Positions 25,165 to 32,400 of a DNA stretch of 64,000 bases are shown piece after piece. Source of the DNA: Streptomyces sp. Z26 (GTDB lineage Bacteria; Actinomycetota; Actinomycetes; Streptomycetales; Streptomycetaceae); assembly GCF_003665095.1 (NCBI RefSeq), contig NZ_RCHV01000002.1:744001-808000 (forward strand). Reading direction: 5' to 3'. How positions within the stretch are numbered: the stretch's first letter is position 1; every line of letters starts with the position of its first letter. The notes beneath the pieces are model-generated. The model was not told where the DNA came from, searched no databases, and saw only the letters and a list, made by a program, of their open reading frames with translations. The translations under genes were made by a program, and so were the position numbers.

Positions 25165-26583
25165 TCAGAACTGGAGCGACTTCGTCTGGAGGTACTCTCC
25201 GAGCCCGTACGCCCCCAGTTCGCGTCCCACGCCGGAGCGCTTGTAACCACCGAACGGCGCCTCGGGATTGAAACGCCCCCCGTTGATGTCGACCTGCCCC
25301 GTCTCCAGCCGCCGCGCGAAGGCCACCGCCGCGTCCTCGTCGTCCGACCAGACGGCGCCCGCGAGGCCGTACACGGTGCCGTTGGAGATCCGTACCGCGT
25401 CGTCCAGGTCCTCGTAGCGCAGCACCGACAGGACGGGGCCGAAGATCTCCTCCTGCGCGATGGCCATCTCCGGGGTGACGTCGGCGAACACGGTGGGGCG
25501 CACGTACCAGCCGCGCTCGCACCCCTCCGGCGCCCCGGCGCCGCCCGCGACGATCCGCGCGCCCTCCTCCTCACCGCGCGCGACGTAGCCCGCGACGCGG
25601 TCCCGCTGCCGGGCGCTGACCACGGGGCCGGTACGGACCGACTCGTTCAGCGGGTCGCCGGGGACGTACTTCGCGGTGGCGTCGGCGGCGATCCGTACGG
25701 CCTCGTCGTACCGCTCGGCGTCCACCAGCATCCGGGTCCAAGCGCTGCACGTCTGGCCGGAGTTGGCCATCACGTTGGCGACACCGACCTTCACGGCGCG
25801 GGTCAGGTCGGCGCCCGGCAGGATCACGTTCGCGGACTTGCCGCCCAGCTCCAGCGCGACACGCTTCACCGCCCCGCCCGCGAGCGCGCCGACGCGGCTG
25901 CCGACGGCCGTGGACCCGGTGAACGACACGAGGTCCACGCCCGCGTGCCCCGCCAACGCCTCGCCCGCGACCGGGCCCAGGCCGGTCACCAGGTTGAACA
26001 CCCCGGCGGGCAGGCCCACTTCGTGCACGGCCTCGGCGAACAGCTGGGCCACGATCGGGGTGTTCTCGGCGGGCTTCAGCACCACGGTGCAGCCGGCCGC
26101 CAGGGCGGGCGCGACCTTGGCGACGATCTGGTGCAGCGGATAGTTCCAGGGGGTGATGGCGCCGACCACGCCGACGGGCTCGTGCAGGACGCGCGAGTTG
26201 CCGACCCGTTCCTCGAAGGGGAACTCGGCCGCGAGCCGCGCGTAACTCCCCGCGACCCGGACGGGCACGGCCGCGTGCACCATGCGCGAGAAGCCGATCG
26301 GGGCGCCGAGTTCGGCGGTGACCGTCTGCGCGATCTCCTCCTGCCGGGCCTCCAGCACGTCCCGCAACGCGGCGATACGGGCGGCCCGCTCGGCCGCCGC
26401 CGTACCGGCCCAGCCGGGCAGCGCGGCCCGCGCGGCGCCTACGGCGGCGTCCACGTCGGCAGCCTCCCCGGCGGGTACGGCGCCCACCACCGACTCGTCG
26501 GCGGGGTTGACCACCTCGATCGTCCCGGTGCCCGCGGCGGGGCGCCACGCGCCGTCGATGTACATACCGTCGTGTGCCTGCAT
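25165..26583 (-). CDS. NAD(P)-dependent aldehyde dehydrogenase
   Basis: 472 residues, complete ALDH fold. ITPWNYPLHQIVAK (about 142), catalytic Glu in ALELGGKSANV (about 244) and catalytic Cys in NSGQTCSAWTR (about 278); the C-terminal FGGYKRSGVGRELG motif is intact. It oxidises an aldehyde to a carboxylate and probably follows the ADH in one pathway. ATG 26583 has no ribosome site, but TAGTTT lies six bases upstream, which points to leaderless transcription; an internal ATG (MYIDGAW) seven codons later is less likely. The promoter is overlapped by a 17-bp palindrome, so it is repressible. Confidence 0.9.
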   Translation of the reverse strand: MQAHDGMYIDGAWRPAAGTGTIEVVNPADESVVGAVPAGEAADVDAAVGAARAALPGWAGTAAAERAARIAALRDVLEARQEEIAQTVTAELGAPIGFSRMVHAAVPVRVAGSYARLAAEFPFEERVGNSRVLHEPVGVVGAITPWNYPLHQIVAKVAPALAAGCTVVLKPAENTPIVAQLFAEAVHEVGLPAGVFNLVTGLGPVAGEALAGHAGVDLVSFTGSTAVGSRVGALAGGAVKRVALELGGKSANVILPGADLTRAVKVGVANVMANSGQTCSAWTRMLVDAERYDEAVRIAADATAKYVPGDPLNESVRTGPVVSARQRDRVAGYVARGEEEGARIVAGGAGAPEGCERGWYVRPTVFADVTPEMAIAQEEIFGPVLSVLRYEDLDDAVRISNGTVYGLAGAVWSDDEDAAVAFARRLETGQVDINGGRFNPEAPFGGYKRSGVGRELGAYGLGEYLQTKSLQF

Positions 26584-26590
26584 GGACCCA

Positions 26591-26607
26591 AACTAACGGC
26601 GCTAGTT
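26591..26607 (-). promoter_or_regulatory. Operator overlapping the leaderless ALDH promoter
   Basis: AACTAACGGCGCTAGTT is symmetrical at seven of eight base pairs' outer positions (AACTA/TAGTT arms and CG/CG inner pairs). It overlaps the -10 TAGTTT (26590-26595 on the minus strand). Binding would block the promoter directly. Confidence 0.55.
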
Positions 26608-26659
26608 ATCCACCGTCCATCACCGGGCCCGCCGACCGCCCGCCCGCTCGGCGCGGTCG

Positions 26660-26866
26660 TCAGGGGGACGGGCGGTCGTCGTCGAGCAGCGGGTCGTAGT
26701 AGTCGGTCGGCCCGACGAGAACGGCTTGGAAGCACAAGGGCTCACCGTCCGCGCCGAGAGGCACCTCATGTCCCGCCTCACGCGTGAGGCCAAGACTCAA
26801 ATGAGGCACCATCCAACTACTGCGGCTCCCGTGCAACACGGTGAGCCCCATCTGCTCAACGGTGAC
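26660..26866 (-). pseudogene. 3' fragment of an immunity-like paralog (copy 4, distal part)
   Basis: The frame reads VTVEQMGLTVLH, then RSSWMVPHLSLGLTREAGHE, and ends VLVGPTDYYDPLLDDDRPSP. It matches the last third of the three related genes at 27793-29455 closely, also at the DNA level. It begins directly after the stop of the 260-codon gene (26871) and has an in-frame TAG at 26867-26869. No N-terminal two thirds are attached. An internal ATG (26851) could still start a 63-residue peptide. Confidence 0.8.
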
Positions 26867-26870
26867 CTAC

Positions 26871-27653
26871 TCAGGCTCTCTTTGACCCTGGCGAGCTTGA
26901 AGGCCACTCCTCGGTGAGATCGTCGATCCGCTCGATCAGAATGTCACGTCGACTGTCCGCCGGTATACGGGCAAGTCTCCCCCTCAACCTCGCAAGTGAG
27001 GAATGCACGAGGGGATTCCCCTCTTGCAGCGCTTCGATTCCAGGTTCGACAACAATAGACAGAAATTCCCGCAAACCTACGTTCAACACGGGGTCACAGT
27101 CGACCCCCGGAGGACTCTCCCATTCCCGAACGAGAAAACGTGCAGGGCTCTCAAGAATCCACCCGACAAGAACGCCGTCCGCGAAAACAAAATCGAGGAA
27201 CTCCGCGACGCGAAGCCGCAGAAAGGCAGCGGTAGGCGTCAACTCTCTCCCAGCCGCACAGATCAACCAACGCCCGTCGTCACTCACCCATCTGCTCGCC
27301 ATGGGACAGGCTGCGAAATCTTCTTCACTTTCTGCCTGCAACCCACCTGAGATGCAAGGGAGATCCAGCCAGGCAGCAGGACCACGTGCATCCACCGGAC
27401 CTTCCTCAGCTGTCCCGAGTTTCACACCCGTCAGAATTCTGTTCGCCTTTTCGAACCTGAACTCGTCATCGCCGGACCAAAGCCAATCAGCGCTTCCGAA
27501 CGTACTCGAAAGAAGTTGCTCATGACTGGCCAGGTCCACGTGGGGGCCCAGTGTCACAAAGAGTCCCGAGACGGAGTACCTGGGAGTGTACGGAATTCTT
27601 TCCCGCGCGCTTCGCACGAGCACGCCTTCCACGATCTCCAGCCTCTTCGCCAT
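26871..27653 (-). CDS. Unrecognised 260-residue protein inserted within a broken immunity-like gene
   Basis: An acidic, Trp-rich soluble protein with no motif I can name: LEIVEGVLVRSARERIPYTP at the start, WLWSGDDEFRFEKANRIL, CPMASRWVSDDGRWLICAAG, and a C-terminal helical segment. ATG 27653 is preceded by GAGGTCAAGGTAGAAAC, in which the AAGGT lies in the remnant of copy 4. Local GC is low: 32 of 60 bases in 27001-27060. Flanks on both sides are remnants of the same paralog family, so this gene replaced or interrupted the middle of that copy. It may be an immunity protein for a different toxin or an orphan cassette; this is inference only. Confidence 0.7.
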   Translation of the reverse strand: MAKRLEIVEGVLVRSARERIPYTPRYSVSGLFVTLGPHVDLASHEQLLSSTFGSADWLWSGDDEFRFEKANRILTGVKLGTAEEGPVDARGPAAWLDLPCISGGLQAESEEDFAACPMASRWVSDDGRWLICAAGRELTPTAAFLRLRVAEFLDFVFADGVLVGWILESPARFLVREWESPPGVDCDPVLNVGLREFLSIVVEPGIEALQEGNPLVHSSLARLRGRLARIPADSRRDILIERIDDLTEEWPSSSPGSKRA

Positions 27654-27659
27654 GTTTCT

Positions 27660-27742
27660 ACCTTGACCTCAACGCGGCCCAACTCCGCTGCGGCGGCCTA
27701 GACTTCCTCAACAAGCATACTGGCGGGAAGCCGGTGATATCC
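27660..27742 (-). pseudogene. 5' remnant of immunity-like paralog copy 4
   Basis: The DNA matches the codons for ITGFPTGMP..EVKAAAAELG of the other copies, but with one base lost after the CCG and AAG changed to TAG, so it cannot be translated. It ends where the 260-codon gene's ribosome site begins. Confidence 0.75.
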
Positions 27743-27792
27743 GAAATATATCGATCCCGGCACACGCTTACCCTGAGAGAACTGTCAGAAAC

Positions 27793-28302
27793 TCAGAGAG
27801 TAGGGTACTCGTCGTTGAGCAGCGGATCGTAGTAGTCAGTCGGACCCACCAGGACGGCTTGGAAGTACAAGGGCTCACCATCCGTGCCCAGGGACACCTC
27901 GTGTCCCGCCTCACGCGTGAGGCCGAGACTCAAATGAGGAACCATCCAACTACTGCGCTCCGTGTGCAGAAGAGTGAGATCCATACGCTCCAGCTCAGCC
28001 ACCAACTCCAACGCGGGCGTACGGAAAACGTCGACACCACGAAACCGAACGGTGATCTCTTCAGGCCCAGGACGTGGAATCCACACCTCCGAAGAAGTCA
28101 GCGTCTTTCCATCATCCAGCGAGAACACAATCTCGAACTGTGCATGCAGAGCAGTCACCTTCATCGGATGAAATTACGCGTCGGAGCCTTCGTCCTTCAC
28201 CTTGACTTGGCCCAACTCCGCCGCAGCAGCCTTGACTTCATCAGCCGGCATACCCGTCGGGAAGCCGGTGATGCCGTCCGGGGGATCCAACACGATATCC
28301 AT
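27793..28302 (-). pseudogene. Immunity-like paralog copy 3, interrupted by an in-frame stop
   Basis: Read from ATG 28302 the sequence is MDIVLDPPDGITGFPTGMPA, then DEVKAAAAELGQVKVKDEGS, then D-A-stop. The TAA (28174-28176) stands where copy 2 has CAC (His in SDAHFHPMKV). Four codons later, in the same frame, an ATG (28164) opens the remaining 123 codons, which match copies 1 and 2 to the end (PTDYYDPLLNDEYPTL). There is no frameshift. The protein is either lost, restarted at 28164, or rarely read through. Its last 60 codons are nearly identical in DNA to copy 1. Confidence 0.85.
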
Positions 28303-28370
28303 CACACTAACCTTGCGCAATACGAGGTTATCAGCTGCTAGCTGCACAGTACGATTGAAAGCCTTGTGGT

Positions 28371-28889
28371 TCAGCCGGGCAGGGGTTCACGAGGACGAAG
28401 GTTGTCGTAATAGTTGACGGGGCCGACGAGAACGGCTTGGAAGTACAAGGGCTCACCATCAACATCAAGAGGCACCTCGTGTCCCGCCTCACGCCACAGG
28501 CCGAGACTGAGACCAGGAATGATCCACGAACTCACCTCACGGTGAATCACACCCAAACCCAAACCCCGCAACTGCTCCACAAGCCGCAGAGCAGGCGTAC
28601 GAAAAACATCAATACCACGGAAGCGAACCGTGATCTCCTCATCCCCCGACCGAGGAATCCAGAACTCCGCAGAGGTAAGGGTATTCCCGTCGTGAAAGGT
28701 GAAGACAATCTCGAACTGCTCATGCAGGACTAGCACTTTCATTGGGTGAAAGTGTGCGTCGGAGCCCTCGTCCTGCACCTCGACTCGACCCAACTCCGCT
28801 GCGGCGGCCTTGACTTCCGATGCGGGCATGCCGGTGGGGAAGCCGGTGATGCCATGGGGAGGGTCCAACACGATGTCCATAGCCGTCAT
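28371..28889 (-). CDS. Immunity-like protein, copy 2 (intact, more diverged)
   Basis: 172 residues from ATG 28889 (MTAMDIVLDPPHG), chosen by alignment with copy 1 (MIAMDIML...). An earlier ATG at 28922 adds eleven residues without support. Shared features: FPTGMPA near residue 17, FEIVFTFHDG, FWIPRSGDEEITVRFRGIDV, SSWIIPGLSLGLWREAGHEV and the terminal FQAVLVGPVNYYD. The C-terminus (NLRPREPLPG) differs most from copy 1. No ribosome site is present; TACAGT lies five bases before the ATG, so it may have its own leaderless promoter rather than relying on toxin read-through. A role against a variant toxin is inference. Confidence 0.75.
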   Translation of the reverse strand: MTAMDIVLDPPHGITGFPTGMPASEVKAAAAELGRVEVQDEGSDAHFHPMKVLVLHEQFEIVFTFHDGNTLTSAEFWIPRSGDEEITVRFRGIDVFRTPALRLVEQLRGLGLGVIHREVSSWIIPGLSLGLWREAGHEVPLDVDGEPLYFQAVLVGPVNYYDNLRPREPLPG

Positions 28890-28936
28890 TCTAGACTGTA
28901 GGGCCCAAACTTCCGGACTCACGCACTGCCGGGGTT

Positions 28937-29455
28937 TCAGATAGACGGATAGTCGTCGTTGAGCAGCGAGTCATAGTAGTCAGTCGGGCCGACCAAAGCG
29001 GCCTGAAAGTACAACGGCTCACCATCGTTGTCGAGAGGTACCTCGTGTCCCGCATTACGCCACAGACCGAGACTCAAATGAGGCACCATCCAACTACTGC
29101 GCTCCGTATGTAGAATGGTTAGGTCCATACGCTCCAACTGAGCTACCAAATCCAGCGCGGGCGTACGAAAAACGTCGATTCCACGAAACCGGACAGTAAT
29201 CTCTTCAGGCCCAGGACGCGGAATCCACACCTCCGAAGAAGTCAGCGTCTTCCCGTCGTTCAAGGAAAACACAATCTCGAACTGCGGATGCAACGCGGTG
29301 ACTTTCATCGACCGGAAGCGGACAGCAGATCCATCGTCCTTCACCTTGACATGACCCAATCCCGCCGCGGCAGCCTTGACTTCTTCTGCAGGCATACCCG
29401 TAGGGAAGCCAGTGATGCCGTTCGGGGGGTCCAACATAATGTCCATAGCGATCAT
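28937..29455 (-). CDS. Immunity-like protein, copy 1, translationally coupled to the Rhs toxin
   Basis: 172 residues, small and soluble, no catalytic motif: FPTGMPAEEVKAAAAGLGHV, EIVFSLNDGKTLTSSEVWIP, EEITVRFRGIDVFRTPALDL, WMVPHLSLGLWRNAGHEVP, and a PTDYYDSLLNDDYPSI end. ATG 29455 overlaps the toxin TGA by four bases (ATGA), so it is made together with the toxin. Position immediately after an Rhs toxin C-terminus is the usual place of the cognate immunity gene. I do not recognise it as a named Imm family. It is the best preserved of four related copies. Confidence 0.8.
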   Translation of the reverse strand: MIAMDIMLDPPNGITGFPTGMPAEEVKAAAAGLGHVKVKDDGSAVRFRSMKVTALHPQFEIVFSLNDGKTLTSSEVWIPRPGPEEITVRFRGIDVFRTPALDLVAQLERMDLTILHTERSSWMVPHLSLGLWRNAGHEVPLDNDGEPLYFQAALVGPTDYYDSLLNDDYPSI

Positions 29456-32400
29456 TGTAGGCGACAGTAACGGATCTTCCAGCCATTGTCCGAAAGGTAC
29501 TTCTGAAAGCCCTTGTTGTGCGGCATGTGGTCGATCATCTCCTTGATCGCCCCGTCGTACTTGGTGCCGTGCTCGCGCCTGATCTCGTCGATGTCCATCT
29601 TCATCGCCTCGTCGAACTGCCCCTGCCGTATGAGGTCTTCTTGCTGCCGCCGCCAGTGCCGAGATTCCAAGTTGGAGCCTGTGCTGATGAAGTCACGGTG
29701 GTCCTGGTACTCCATACGGATCGCCGGCCCCGCCCCGTAGCTCAGGTTGCCTTGGCCGACCCCCAGGTACGCGTCCCGCGCCGGGATGTGGTTGCGCTCG
29801 TAGCTGTTGGTGTCCGAGCCGTCCGTCCAGTTGCTCGGGCGGAGGCTGTAGTGGGACCCGCCCCACCCGACGGGCTGGCGGGTGAGGCCCAGCGGGTCGA
29901 TCCAGAACAGCGGGTTGGGCACGTACGCGCTCGGGTTCGGGCCGGGGGCCAGGCCGAGGGGGTCGGGTGAGGCGTACTGGGCGGTGGCGGGGTCGTAGTA
30001 GCGGTGGAGGTTGTAGTGGAGGCCGGTTTCGGGATCGTGGTACTGGCCGGGGAAGCGCAGGGGCGTGTACGCGGTGCTGCCGGAGGCCCAGGTGGTGCTG
30101 CCCCACAGGGTCCTGCGGGTGCGCCAGGCGATGTCGCCCTGCTCGTCGACGAGTTCGGTGGGGGTGCCGACGAGGTCGGTGATGACGGCGAAGAACCGTG
30201 AGTCGATCTCGGCCTGGGTGCTCTCGTCCGTGATGCGTTCGGTCTGCGCGAGCGCCGTGAAGCCGTGGTGGTCCCAGGTGAGGGTGACCGGGCGGCGCGC
30301 ACCCGGGCCCGCGGCGGGTCGCGTGGTGGTCTGCTCGACGAGGAGGGGTCCGTCCCATGTGAAGTCCACCTGCTCCACGACGGTCTCCCCGTCGGGGCCG
30401 AGGCGTTGCTTCGCGATGCGGCGGCCGAGCGGGTCGTACCGGTAGCGCCACACGGTGCCGTCGGGTGTCGTCACGCTCCTCAGGCGGTCCTCGGCGTCCC
30501 AGGTGTAGCGCCAGGTGTCCGGCTTCCTCGACAGGCGGGTCCGCTGCCGCAGGACGACGCGGCCCGCCGCGTCGTGTTCGTAGCGGACCCGGCCCGCCGA
30601 GGTGATGCGGGTGCCCGTACGGGTACGGGGGCCGGCGGCGTACGGCTCGGCGTGACGGGTGGGCCAGGTGGCGTGGGTCTGGTTGCCCGCGTCGTCGTAG
30701 GCGTACCGCTCGGTCCAGTCGGCGGCGTCGACCGAGGTGACGCGCCCGGCTCCGTCGAGGCCGAAGCTGCGGTCGCCGTCGTCGGGGTCGGAGATGCCGA
30801 CGAGGCGGCCGTCTGCGCGATAGGTGTACGTGCGCTGCTGGAGGCGCCGGGAGCCGTTGCGGGTGAGGGTCTGGTCGATCAGTTGTCCGGCCGGGTCCCA
30901 CCTCTGGGAGAGGGTGAGGCCGTCCCCGCCGATGCGTCGGGCGGTCTCCCGACCGGCCGCGTCGTGGCGGAAGTCGAGGGTGTGGCCGTTGGTGGTGACG
31001 GTGGTCTCGTTGCCCGCCGCGTCGTAGGCGAAGGTCGACACCGCTCCGGTCGGGGAGACGCGGCGGGTGCGTCGGCCGAGGGCGTCGTACGCGTACGCCA
31101 GTACGCGGTCGTCGGTCAGCTCGGCCTTGATCCGGCCCGACCTGTCCCGCTGCCACCGCAGTTCGGCTTCGGGGCCGATGGCGTCGAGGACGCGTCCCGC
31201 CGCGTCGTACCGGTACGTCGTGACGTCGGTCCCGGCCGTCTTGCGGACGATGTTGCCGAGTTCGTCCAGTGCGAAGGTGACCGTGTCGCCGAGCGGGCCG
31301 GTGCGGGCGACCACTTGGCCCTCCGCGTCGTGGACGTAGGTCTGGGTGCGCCCGTCGAAGTCCGATTCGGAGACGAGGCGCCCGGCGGGGTCGTAGTCGT
31401 ACTCCCAGGTCAGCCCCTGGGGGTTGGTCACCCGGGTGAGCCGCAGTTCCGCGTCGTGCCGGAACGCGTGCCGGGCGCCGTCCGGCCCGGTGCTCGCGAC
31501 GAGCACGTCGAACGGCCCGTACTCGTACGTGGTGACGCCGCCGTCGGCGTCCGTGTGGCGGACGCGGTTGCCCTCGCCGTCGTACTCCCACGTCTGCTCG
31601 GCGCCGTCCGGGTCGATCTGGCGGGCGAGTGCGCCCTCGACCGTCCAGTCCAGGCGGGTGGTCCCGCCCGTCGGGTCGACGATCCGGACCGGGCGCCCGA
31701 ACGCGTCGTGGTCGTAGCGGGTCACCGCGCCGAGCGGATCGGTGACCTCGACGGGCAGACCCGCCGCGTCGCACCACACGCGGGTCGTCCCACCGAGCGG
31801 GTCGGTGACCGCGCGGAGGTGGCCGCGGGCGTCGTACACGTACCGCGTGGTGTGCCCTGCGGGGTCGGTGGTGGAGGTGCGGTTGCCGCGGTCGTCGTAC
31901 GTGCTGCGCCGCACCGCGCCGTCCACGGCGCGGACCTCCACGGGCAGGCCGAAGGGGCCGCGGACGACTTCGGTGGATCTGCCGTCGGGTCGGGTGACGC
32001 GGCTGAGCCTGCCCGCGTCGTCGTAGGCGAACGACGTGCCGCGGCCCAGTCGGTCCGTGCACACGGTCGGGCGTTGGAGCGCGTCGCGTTCCGTGTACTC
32101 GGTGTGCCCCAGGGGGTCGGTCACCGCAACGACGTGGGAACGGTCGTCGATCAGGTGCCGGGTCGTGTGTCCGGCCGCGGTGGTGAGGGTCGTGGTCCGG
32201 TGGCCGGTGACCGGGTCGGTGGGACCGTAGTCGATACGGATCTGCAGGTGGCCGTCCGTGCCGCCCTCGGCGACGCACCGGTCGAGGTTGTCGTAGACGT
32301 AGTCGTAGCGGTGTCCGTTGGTGTCGGTCCACGCGGCGACGCGGTGTTCGTCGTCGTACGTGAAGCGCAGCGGCGGGCCGGAGGAGCCGGTCACCTCGGT

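Noticed and set aside
23254..26787. A 1177-codon plus-strand open frame
   Set aside because: It runs through the TetR gene in another frame and antisense to ADH and ALDH; no recognisable protein.
26914..27525. A 203-codon plus-strand frame opposite the 260-codon gene
   Set aside because: No ribosome site, and the minus-strand frame begins with a good one and ends exactly at the paralog remnant. In this lower-GC region the shadow argument is weaker, so the call is less certain.
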